A stretch of DNA of 64,000 nt. Origin: Sweltsa coloradensis (taxonomy: Eukaryota > Arthropoda > Insecta > Plecoptera > Chloroperlidae). The DNA lies in the NCBI GenBank assembly GCA_024449915.1, contig JAMZAV010003171.1, positions 124,001 through 188,000 of the forward strand, read 5' to 3'. Each line of letters starts with the position of its first letter. Position 1 is the stretch's first letter. Below are positions 1 through 8,157 of this stretch, piece by piece. The position numbers were made by a program, and so were the translations under genes. A model generated the notes under the pieces. It worked only from the letters and a program-made list of their open reading frames with translations. It was not told where the DNA came from and did not search any database.

Positions 1-43
1 GGCCCAAAAAAAATGGATATTTTTTACAAAAAGTACAATGTTC

Positions 44-241
44 CTACGTTGGGAGTGGGCAAAGCTTGACTATTGGGCGCTTGTATTGTCCTCGAGATGT
101 CTTGATCGTAGCCACTCGAACTTTACCATCGGCGCCATGGTCTAGAGTAGTGATTACAGCGAGTTGCCACTGTAGAGGTGGTAGGTCGTCTTCTTTTACC
201 TTACCAGCACACAAATCCTTAGCGTCGGGGTCGTGGACCAT
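44..241 (-). pseudogene. BEL/Pao retrotransposon pol C-terminus (DUF5641-like), remnant
   Basis: The minus-strand frame reads as the C-terminal domain that follows the integrase in BEL/Pao polyproteins. Its residues follow the family pattern: a GKVK..DDLPP.QW start, a middle with DGKVRVATIKTSRG, and an end with RPIVKLCPLP. In intact elements this domain closes the pol polyprotein, just before the 3' LTR. Only about 65 residues remain. An in-frame TGA lies just upstream (around 247-249), and no integrase core is visible further right, so this is a fragment. Any LTR would lie to the left, outside the window. The family call rests on the residue pattern; the age and identity of the element are unknown. 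Confidence 0.72.
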
Positions 242-303
242 GTGTTTGATTCACTCTAGCAGCTCGCTAACCCGGCCGAATCCCAGCCACCTTTGAGGTA
301 CCG

Positions 304-477
304 GAGAGTCTCCCTGTTGCCTCAGTGTTTTTTCTGTCATGCCATGTGTTGCTTCAGGTCCCCCAATGCTCCAACTCTGAGCCTGTAAGGTGCAAGAGAG
401 TCTCCCTGTTGCCTCAGTGTTTCTCTGTCATGCCATGTGTTGCTTCAGGTCCCCCCAATGCTCCAACTCTGAGCCTG
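304..477 (+). repeat. Tandem duplication of an intron/exon junction (82-bp units, period 92)
   Basis: Two near-identical units (304-385 and 396-477) run from GAGAGTCTCCCTG to CTCTGAGCCTG. Each carries a polypyrimidine stretch, the acceptor GTTGCTTCAG and the first codons of the Ig exon. The left unit then jumps to GTAAGGTGCA, skipping about 30 bp that are present after the right unit, so its exon start leads nowhere. The duplication duplicates the splice acceptor of the Ig exon. Confidence 0.85.
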
Positions 478-743
478 GTCTACACGGGAGACAACGTCAC
501 GGCCTCCTGTAAGGTGCAGGAGAGTCGCCAACATGTCCTGGGTCCTGGGCGACGCTGTCATCCTCAAGGACGTCATCACTCACGCCACAGCTCAGGACGA
601 GTGGTTATGGCCCTGGACGACGGGGGCTATCAAGCAGACTCTCACACTACAGTTGGAACACTACGGCAATGACTTGAAGTGCGTGGTTTCCCACGTCGCC
701 TTGTCGCAGCCGCTGATTGCTAGTGTTCCAATACCGTTTACAG
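449..743 (+). pseudogene. Exon encoding one immunoglobulin-like domain, with a +1 frameshift
   Basis: A good acceptor (TGCTTCAG, ending at 448) and donor (CAG/GTGAGC, at 743/744) enclose 295 bp. The first part reads PPNAPTLSLVYTGDNVTASCKVQES and, one frame over, ANMSWVLGDAVILKDVI, then LQLEHYGNDLKCVVSHVAL. The two cysteines (TASCKV and LKCVVS), the tryptophan after the first (MSWVL) and the alternating strands fit a C-set-like Ig fold of a cell-surface receptor or adhesion protein. Both exon ends are phase 1, as is usual for Ig exons, so the length should divide by three. The one surplus base lies near 520-532. It is either a real inactivating change or a sequencing error. No neighbouring Ig exon or membrane segment is seen, so the protein cannot be named. 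Confidence 0.6.
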
Positions 744-1224
744 GTGAGCTATGCACAGTGACAGTGCAGATCAATATGAAATGTTCTATTCTCCAAATAA
801 ATATATAATAGTACATTGACGTAAGATTGGTAGATCCGGGCTATGATATTGATTTAATAGCTGAAAAACTTGTGTATTTTTTTTGTATTTACAATATTTG
901 AGTACTATGTGCATAATCTAAATTTTTCCATCAAGGACCTCGTAGGCCACTGAACAAACTACTTAATAATGAGGTATTTATTAAACAGGGAATTGTAAAC
1001 TTGTGCAAATAAATGAGGCTATATAATCAGACATCAAAACTTCGAGACAGAACAAGGCCATACAGGTTAAAAGATAGTCTAGGCAAGGCCTACTTCCCAG
1101 CCTGGTAGACTATAATAGAACTAAATCCAAACTTTTTTTCAAATGAAGAACTATTAAACAAGGAGGGCGACAAATGGATCGTAGACAAAGTCTCTATCGT
1201 TCTCCGCCACGAACTGTACAACAA
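744..1224. other. Intron-like AT-rich stretch with no recognisable gene
   Basis: This lies downstream of the Ig exon donor. I see no open frame of interest, repeat or RNA gene. It could be intron between the Ig exon and the SAM-like exon, but nothing proves they belong to one gene. Confidence 0.4.
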
Positions 1225-1748
1225 CCTTATTCAGGCTGAAGCACGCAGAGTGTTTCCACAGCCAAGGGAGCTTTCAAAACACGATCTACGAGGGGAGGGA
1301 CGCAAACGACCAATCAGGTAAGATCAGAGCCCAATAAATTACTTTTAAATCGTTCATCATCAATTCATCATCCATTGTCGATTTCTTCGTGTGGCAGTAC
1401 CTCATTTGCTTGGTGTGGAGCGGGCCTTATGATGAGAAATCTCGACAGGCTCTGGATGCTAATTTGTTTTGTTATTTTCAGAACATTGCATTGATGAGGA
1501 GACATTCAAATACTTGACTGTAGAAGAAATAAGTGAAATTCTTCCTCAAATTGGATTGAGGAAAAGGTTTTTAACCCTTATTCAGGCTGAAGCACGCAGA
1601 GTGTTTCCACAGCCAAGGGAGCTTTCAAAACACGATCTACGAGGGGAGGGACGCAAACGACCAATCAGGTAAGATCAGAGCCCAATAAATTACTTTTAAA
1701 TCGTTCATCATCAATTCATCATCCATTGTCGATTTCTTCGTCTGGCAG
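1225..1748 (+). repeat. Duplicated exon end plus intron start (173-bp copies, 351 bp apart)
   Basis: Positions 1225-1397 and 1576-1748 differ by a single base (GTGTGGCAG versus GTCTGGCAG). The copied block spans the 3' half of the SAM-like exon (LIQAEARRVFPQP onward), its donor GTAAGATC and about 80 bp of intron. The left copy has no SAM-coding half before it, so it is an orphaned exon end with a working-looking donor. The near identity implies a recent event or an assembly duplication. Confidence 0.9.
1482..1668 (+). CDS. Exon with SAM-domain-like C-terminal half
   Basis: The acceptor is TTATTTTCAG (ending at 1481) and the donor CAG/GTAAGA (at 1668/1669). The phases are 1 at the start and 2 at the end. 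The 62 residues begin HCIDEETFKYLTVEEISEILPQIGLRKRFLTLI, which follows the pattern of helices 2-5 of SAM domains (ID.E.F..LT.E.I.E.LP.IG.R..FL). SAM domains are protein-protein interaction modules. A basic tail follows, ending RKRPIR. The exon would be an internal one of a larger gene; no other exon could be joined to it with confidence. Multicopy invertebrate proteins of unknown function often start with such a module, so it may be repeat-borne rather than a single-copy host gene. Confidence 0.5.
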
Positions 1749-2700
1749 GGTCAGTTTTGGTTTTACAAGCAAAATTTTTTCCAATTCTTTCCACCCTTCC
1801 ACACTTTTCCAGCTCTCTCCTCTAGCTCTCCTGCTCCTCTATCAAAGGTCAAGTAAGGTTTAATTGGATTTAGAGTTTATTTGTGAGAATTTTTGTGATT
1901 TAATACATTAGTAACTTGCCAATTTTTGTTATGCTTTACAAAATTTAACTTGCAAAAGAAAGTAATTTCTATGTTTGCCTAAAGGGATACTCACCCACTT
2001 AACTCAAAAAAATATTTCATTCAGGCTAACTAGTTATGTCCCGCTTTACCACTCCCGAGCGGGGACTACCTGTTCTATGCCTGTTGTATTGTGTCTAGCA
2101 ATCAATAAAGTATGATTATATATATATATTAGTGGTGTGCGAGTACCCGAAATTTCGAGTCGAGTCGAGTAATTGGTACTCGACTCGCCATCGAGTAGTT
2201 GCTACTCGAAATCGATTCCCGCCACGAGTCCACCTACGATCGATAACAAAATGTTGTTGACTGAGCCACCGAGTACTACGTAGTACACCCGAAAACTCGA
2301 GAGATAGCGCTGCGGTAGTCATTGCACTTTATTTCCGAATTGCCAACTTACCAAAAATTACACCCGAACATTATTAATTTGTTGGGATTCAGATTTGCTG
2401 CGAGATGAGCCAGACTGATTCCATTACCTATTTTCGAGTATTTTGACCCGTTTTAACTGTTCAATAACGGAAAATAAAGCCTTGAAGTGTAAGTAAAGGT
2501 GCTAACAAACTCTTTGTATTGGTCTTGTGCTATTTGCACTATTGGCGACACTGGATACGTGCTTTATTTTTTCTTGTCGCCATTTTCGCATTTTTTAGAC
2601 TCGGACTCGCCTGAGAAACGAGGCATGTGGCCCTGTATTGGCACTGAAATTTTACGTTTTTAGGCCAGGCCTAGGCCCAGCGAGTTTTCGTAGAGGCAAG

Positions 2701-5037
2701 ATGGAAAATGAATATGATAGTGATCATTCAAATGTTGATGATGATTTGGTGGAAGTGGAAGTGGAAGAAGACGGCAACGAAGCTGCAGGGCCTGGAGCTC
2801 TTGGTCAGGGGCAGGGATCATTGATATGGCAGTTTTTCGCAAGAGGCACTGATAACAAGGCCAAGTGCAAATTCTGTTCGACGTTATTAAAACTCATTAC
2901 TGGCTCTACTTCAAGCTTACGTAAGCATTTATGTGCAAAACATCCTCTTCAATATAAAAATTTAATTTCCCAAGAAGAGGCTAAACGTTTAGCCAAGCAT
3001 TCTTGCTCTAGGCCTAGGCCCATCACAACCCAGCGTGTTGCACCGCGGGAAAAACAGCTTACTATTGCCCAGTGCATCAGTATGCGCGATGATCGTAAAT
3101 GGCTTGCAACTGAAGCAAGGTCTAAGAAGTTAACCAGGTAAATGTAAAATTAAAATATTTTCGGGTCTCGGCCCTAGGCCTAGGCCTAGGCCTATAAATT
3201 GAGTGGTTTCTACGCCTAGGCCTAGGCCTAGCTAGCCTAGGGCCTAGGCCTAGGCCTATTCTGCTTTCGTCCTAAAAGCCTAGGCCTTGTCCAATTGATG
3301 ACTAGGGCTAAGACGCTTATTTATTTATTTATTTTCAGGAAAATCGGCGAGTGGATTGCGAGGGATTTACAACCATACAGTCTCGTAGAAGAAATTGGTT
3401 TCATGCAGGTGATGAACGAAGCATGCCCTGGAAACACAATCCCATGCCGGACAACCTTTTCGCGATCGGTTACCCCAGATATCTATGAAGATATACACTC
3501 AAGATTAAACTGAAACTTTCTTTAGATAAAATAAATCTTGAATCAATCGCTTTAACCACAGACATGTGGACCTCCAAATCCAACGAAGCATACATTGCTC
3601 TAACATTACACTATATTACACTTGACTTTGAACTTAAAAGTGTTTGTTTGGGAAATGATCACTTTCCAGGCGAGCACACGGCTACAAGAATTTTAGAAAA
3701 GTTGATGTCAATGGCATCCGCCTGGGATTTGGAACATATTGCCGCAAAAATACCTGTGTATATGGTAACAGACAATGCCCGAAACTTGAAAGCTGCTATC
3801 AACAAAAGCAACTGGGAATCTGTAGCATGTTTTGCCCATAGTTTGCAGTTGACTATAATAGATTGCAAAAAAGATCAAGGGGTACCGCAGGTGATAAAAA
3901 AAGCAAGAGCAATAGTAGGCCACTACAATCATTCGCCGATTGCAGCAAAGCGCCTAGAGGCATTTCAGCGCCGTATGCAATTACCTATACATAAGTTACC
4001 TCAAGATTGTCCAACTCGATGGAATTCTGAATTCTTTATGCTGCAAAGATTGTTGGAACAAAAAGATGCGATATGTGCAGAACTTAGCAGTTCCGAAGTT
4101 ACTGGTGCAGCCGATATTCTTACAGCAAATGAGTGGAAACTAGTAGGTGGTCTAGTAAAAGTTCTGCAACCAATTGCTGAAGCTACCAATGACATATCGG
4201 GGTTGAAGTATCCAACCAGATCAATGGTAATACCTATGTTATACCAGATCGAGGGGTATTTGTCCAACTTCATTACAAATGCTGAAGCTGGTACAGGTCT
4301 CACATTTGCAAGAACACTGTCCAAGTATTTAAAATCAAGATTTCCTCTATTTGCCAATAATTCAGTTGACTCCATGGCAATGATGGTTGATCCTAGGTTC
4401 AAAGATAGTGTTTTGCCACTCGCTTATTTAAAAGAACAAGCAAAGGTACGGCTAATGGAAGAGCTTGAATCCATTGAGATTGAAATAACACAGAATGATC
4501 AGAATGAAGTAGGTAAGCTAAGCAACAAGGAATCGTGTTTATGTTTACTATTTAGTATTTAGTAATTATTTAAACATTTAATTTTAATTTCATGATCTCA
4601 TTTATGTCCAATAACAAATTAACAATATCCATTATCCTGTTTGCACTTTGTTCTAGATCGTGCAGAGGCGTCCCATCCATCTTCACTGTGGGCCTCCTTT
4701 GATACAAAGGCAGCCCAATCTGCTCACAATGAACAAGTTCCATATACAACTAAGTGTGAACATGAGATCTATAACTACCTGCTAGAACCTACAATAGCCC
4801 GCCAAACAGACCCTCTACAATGGTGGAAGGAGCATGCTGGGAAATATCCTAATTTATCTCGAGTGGCAAGAAAAATATTTGACTATTCCAGCAACCCAAG
4901 TTGCAAGTGAACGCCAGTTCTCGACAGCAAGTAACACTGTGACATCACGACGTGAGAGACTCACACCACAACATGTCGAGGAACTAGTTTTTTTTGAGCG
5001 AAAACTTGAAACTGAACGATTATTAGGGCCTAATTGA
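2701..5037 (+). pseudogene. hAT transposase, BED zinc finger type, four coding blocks, two frameshifts
   Basis: Coding blocks run 2701-3137, 3339-4512 and 4657-5037. The joins at 3137/3339 (AG/G) and 4512/4657 keep frame and use GT-AG. The start chosen is ATG 2701. It is followed by an acidic stretch and a BED finger around residues 40-82 (C..C spaced with H....H, reading KCKFCSTLLK...LRKHLCAKH). The RNase-H-like core follows (TTDMWTSKSNEAYIALT, VTDNARNLKAAI, CFAHSLQLTI, CPTRWNSEFFML). The C-terminal dimerisation part contains WWKEHAGKYPNL and ATQVASERQFSTASN...RRERLTPQHVEELVFF. Frame breaks lie near 3505 (before the TTDMWT segment) and in the A-run near 4875-4880. The protein would cut and reinsert the element; with two breaks it cannot. 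The layout is close to ZBED1-like hAT proteins. Confidence 0.9.
3169..3290. repeat. CCTAGG/AGGCCT-rich simple array in the first hAT intron
   Basis: Three clusters of overlapping CCTAGG and AGGCCT words lie between the hAT donor and the next acceptor. The hexamers are self-complementary, so the stretch can pair with itself. The same AGGCCTA word is scattered through the whole window. Confidence 0.85.
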
Positions 5038-5509
5038 TAATTGTGTTTAAAAAATCTTAGGTATTTTAATATCTACCTAGTCTGACATTCTTTAGATGGA
5101 GCTAGTATAAAATGTCAATAGCTACTCAGCTACTGTATATTCCACAATGTGTATGCTAATGCAATCAAGCAATAAGAACATTGATTGCTGTAAAATAAAT
5201 TTGAAATATCAAGCAGGCCTATCAATCTATTTCTAAAATTATTTTTTATTTATCACTTTATTCTAGGTATTATATCTAACCTTCAGTTGTTTTTCTTAGG
5301 CCTTATTTATGAATTTAAAACTTTGATTTTAAAAATACTCGGACTCGGACTCGAATTGGACTCGAAATCGAGTAATTTTTAGGACTCGGACTCGGACTCG
5401 ACTCGAATTCAAAAATCAGGACTCGCACATCCCTAATATATATATATATATATATTACAAGTGACCATTTCTTTACTAATATGATCGATATAGTGAGGAA
5501 CATTATAAC

Positions 5510-5523
5510 TGGCGCCCAACGTG
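5510..5523 (+). promoter_or_regulatory. LTR-retrotransposon primer-binding site, tRNA-Lys(1,2) type
   Basis: TGGCGCCCAACGTG matches the first 14 bases of the known Lys1,2 primer-binding site, then diverges. It stands seven bases after the proposed LTR end (GGAACA at 5497-5502). It would prime minus-strand DNA synthesis of the Gypsy-type element whose LTR is split by the hAT transposon. Confidence 0.65.
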
Positions 5524-5954
5524 TTTTTGTTTATTTTACCTGAACTTGTTTGTATAGTGGGTACTTTAACCAGTACCCCAACCACAGCAGGCCTATGCTC
5601 CGACCCCGAGGAACACAACTCCCATAGCCCTAACGAGTAGTCTAAATCACCTCAAGGATGGTCTATAATATCATCCTTTCTGCTAGTTATTCTATGATAG
5701 TGTTTGTTTCCTGGTTCCGGTGCCAGGGGGAACAACACAAGGAGAAGGCTCTGGCAAATTATTATATTCTGGGTCCCATGACCGAAACACCAGCTGTACT
5801 GGCCACACGAGGACGGCTCGGAGACCATGACCTTGAAATCTTCCATTTTGTTCCCGACCTTGTGGCCGCTCTGGACGGTGCTCCCCACCTTTTCGGAAGT
5901 GTAGTCTGCTGCTTCACAGACGAACTGGTTCATTCAGCACAAACACAACATTCT

Positions 5955-6480
5955 ATGTACAGTCAAATCTCAGTTATACGAAAAGAAAAAGAAAGCATCA
6001 TGATGATTGACGAAATGGAAATATCAAAAGGACTAGAGCTAATGCCAGGCATGCTTAAATACATTGGCAAATAGGCAACAACAGTAAAATGACAGAAGAA
6101 GCATCTCAGTTACTTGTGGTAGTGGTGATGACAAGGGGGCTTAGCAGCAATTGGAAGCAGGTAATTGGGAACCACTTACTCAACAAGAAACACGACGACG
6201 ATGCTTTAGCCAGGTGTTGTTAAAGAAGCAGTTGCTGCCATTCATGAAGCTGGCTACAATGTCCGAGGCTGAGAGAAAGAAAGAGTTCGATATAGTTCAT
6301 CCAGTCAACGAGGACCAGAAACTGTACATGTTTGCTGATGCTCCGCACCTTTTGAAGAACTTGAAACAAGCTCTGCCCACTCATCAGATACTATTCCTGA
6401 AGACACTCTTAAATTGGAAAAACTACTGACCAACAACAAATTAGACGATAAGCATCTAAAGGAGCTTGTCCAAACCCAAA
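5955..6480 (+). pseudogene. P-element/THAP9-like transposase fragment, frameshifted
   Basis: Pieces in shifting frames follow the catalytic part of P-element and THAP9 transposases. MIDEMEISKGLEL (about 6002-6045) resembles the DEM.I segment. A stretch at about 6205-6275 reads VVKEAVAAIHEAGYNV. FDIVHPVNEDQKLYMFADAPHLLKNLKQAL (about 6286-6375) fits the F.HP...r.lY.F.DAPHLLKN signature. PEDTLKLEKLLTNNKLDDKHL follows in another frame. A stop after YIGK (about 6074) and several frame changes show decay. No THAP zinc finger is visible upstream. The remnant directly follows the LTR leader, so the two insertions abut or are nested; the border near 5.65-5.95 kb is unclear. Confidence 0.6.
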
Positions 6481-6544
6481 AGAATAAAAATTTGAATTTG
6501 TTCCCAAAACTGATTGGTATTTGGACCCAAGCCAATTTAAAAAA

Positions 6545-6950
6545 AATAATGTGTCGATGGCGTGGCGCCAGGTGTCAACAGAAACAATTGTTAATTGTTT
6601 TCGCCGAAACGGCTACAACCAAAGTGACCCGGAAGTTGAAGAGGACGACGTTATAGGCCTACAAGCCAACCCTGCCGACAACATTCAGGATGACTGGGCC
6701 CGCCTGAATTAAAGTGATAGTGTCTACTTGGGACACCTACGTCGATGTTGATAAAGACCTCGTCACGCGTGGAGTAGAAACAATTGTCGCCTTTTGTGAC
6801 GAACATATCGCGGAAGAATCCGAAGGCAATAGTGATAACGTTGAAGAGCCCGAGCCCCAGCTGTCCCGAGCTTCGCCTCAGTTCTTACGTCATTCGAGGC
6901 CGTGAAAGGTTTTTTTACTCCCAGGCCAAAGACATCGAGGAACTTGACTA
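6545..6950 (+). pseudogene. Tigger/pogo-like transposase C-terminal fragment
   Basis: One frame reads SMAWRQVSTETIVNCFRRNGY followed by an acidic linker and DDWARL, the usual tail of Tigger/pogo DDE transposases (AW..V..ETI.NCFRKAGF). A second frame, at 6714-6905, continues TWDTYVDVDKDLVTRGVETI and an acidic stretch. The DDE core is absent upstream, where P-element-like sequence ends, so only the C-terminal part survives. No TA-flanked terminal repeat could be fixed. Confidence 0.6.
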
Positions 6951-7275
6951 GCGTTCACTTGAACGCTTAGAAAGATCAATGTTTGCGTTGAGGCGCAATT
7001 CTACGTCAAAACAAGCGTCAATCAGTGATTTCTTCACAAAAAAATAGTTTCTTCTATTTATATTATTTATTATTAATGCTGCATAACTTTTTTGGATGTT
7101 TCTTGAACGGTGTGTAACGTAGCAATGGTGTCTCGCCATGTTGTCTACTTGTCTGGGTTGCTGCTATGGGTGGGGTGGGGACGGTTGGCACAAGCGTAGG
7201 TCCTAGGTCTTTGTGGTTTAGGGTAGGCCTTGGCTCTAAGCCTAATTGTGAGATTGGTCTTAAGGTGTATGCGGC

Positions 7276-7375
7276 TCTGCCCTGACTGACTACTCTGCCC
7301 CGACTGCCGACTCTCCCCCGACTGACGACTCTCCCCCGACTGACGACTCTGCCCCAACTAACAACTCTGCCAAAA
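7276..7375. repeat. Short tandem repeat, about 20-bp unit
   Basis: Four to five imperfect copies of a unit like CCCCGACTGACGACTCT stand in a row. Both strands read through as low-complexity peptides, so apparent ORFs here (7063-7491, minus) are products of the repeat, not genes. Confidence 0.8.
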
Positions 7376-7509
7376 CCATCACATGGACATGGCAACCAAT
7401 GGCATTGAGAGATAGGTCTTCTATATAACAATTTAACAAGCATTGTAACTATGAAGCACTGGAAATCTGATAGGACGCAACGGAGGCACAATTAGCAAGT
7501 TGTGGAAGA

Positions 7510-7980
7510 GTGTATGCGGCGTATTGCTTTTTCAGTTATGAGAGTGGCAACCAGGAAACTAATGCCGTTTTGCCGTTGACGGTAAATGCATTAACTAGAC
7601 ACTACCTTAGACATGAGCCGTCATGTGACTCAGAGTCTGATATCAACTTGTCTATCCGCACAGAAGAAAATTCTATTGTGTCCGATTCTGAACATTCCGG
7701 TGTAGATTCGTCCGACGATGGAAACTATAAAGCTAAGTATTCCAGCACTAAAATGGTCACTGAAAAAAAATCCTCTACAGCGCATGTAATTGAGTTCCTT
7801 ATGGATTCGTCAATCAAAATGAACATCGATAATGTTGCTTTCAGTAGTTAATCACGAGGCTTGCGCGACTTTCATCCTGATTTGCCAATTGATGCCCAAA
7901 CCATCCTCAAACCTACAAGAAAAATCGACGTTGAACTAATGGGGAATGGAGAATATTACAACTTAGGTTTAAAGAAGATG
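7510..7980 (+). pseudogene. Unrecognised protein remnant, two frames
   Basis: An acidic, serine-rich frame from 7510 to 7851 is followed, one frame over, by RDFHPDLPIDAQTILKPTRKIDVELMGNGEYYNLGL (about 7865-7975). The second part is patterned like a segment common in multicopy invertebrate proteins (a proline, a TLL/TIL.TPRK-like stretch, then GGEYYHFGL). I cannot name the family. Because it switches frame and lies among transposon relics, I take it as a decayed repeat-borne gene rather than a host exon. Confidence 0.35.
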
Positions 7981-8007
7981 CTAAAAAATTTAAAGTAAAA
8001 TTTGTTG

Positions 8008-8076
8008 TGTACAATTGGCAGAGCTATGACGCGTTAAGCCAGAGGTTCTGGGTTCGATCCCCAGTCGGGGCATATA
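8008..8076 (+). repeat. tRNA-derived SINE head (A and B boxes)
   Basis: The stretch resembles the 3' two thirds of a tRNA: TTGGCAGAGC stands where the A box would be and GGTTCGATCCCCAG is a clean B box in a T-arm. The 5' acceptor arm is missing, so this is not a functional tRNA. An (ATT)n tract starts 17 bases later and could have arisen as the SINE tail. Confidence 0.6.
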
Positions 8077-8092
8077 CTTTTATTACAACTGC

Positions 8093-8156
<64 letters not shown>

Positions 8157-8157
8157 T
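8093..8157. repeat. (ATT)n microsatellite, left flank of the R4/Dong-like element
   Basis: About 21 ATT units. In the orientation of the neighbouring retroelement it reads (AAT)n and lies at that element's 3' end. Confidence 0.95.

Larger units (their letters stand above)
2130..5435 (+). mobile_element. Complete hAT DNA transposon (3.3 kb), inactivated
   Basis: The ends are imperfect terminal inverted repeats. The left end begins TAGTGGTGTGCGAGTAC and the right end, read in reverse complement, begins TAGGGATGTGCGAGTCC. Subterminal zones on both sides are packed with GAGTC/GACTC words (2155-2235 and 5339-5408), which in hAT elements are candidate transposase-binding sites. The flanking octamers (2122-2129 and 5436-5443) are both ATATATAT, matching the 8-bp target duplication of the superfamily. 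The target is itself a (TA)n tract, so the octamer alone proves little. The interior holds a spliced transposase gene with two frameshifts. Confidence 0.88.
2037..5502 (+). mobile_element. Short Gypsy-type LTR (about 152 bp), split by the hAT insertion
   Basis: If the hAT element and one copy of its target duplication are removed, 2037-2129 joins 5444-5502. The result starts TGTCCCGC, contains an AATAAA polyadenylation signal (about 2103-2108) and ends GGAACA, giving the TGT...ACA ends expected of an LTR. A Lys-type primer-binding site follows seven bases later. The right side carries only a short leader before P-element-like sequence begins, and no gag or pol is seen, so the element is a relic. 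The exact 5' end is inferred, because the partner LTR and its target duplication were not found. Confidence 0.5.

Noticed and set aside
5652..5933. Minus-strand 93-residue frame before the P-element remnant
   Set aside because: No family resemblance; the plus strand at the same place is equally open and leads toward P-element-like sequence.
7276..7375. A CRISPR-like array of short repeats
   Set aside because: Units are contiguous without unique spacers, imperfect, and in a eukaryotic context.
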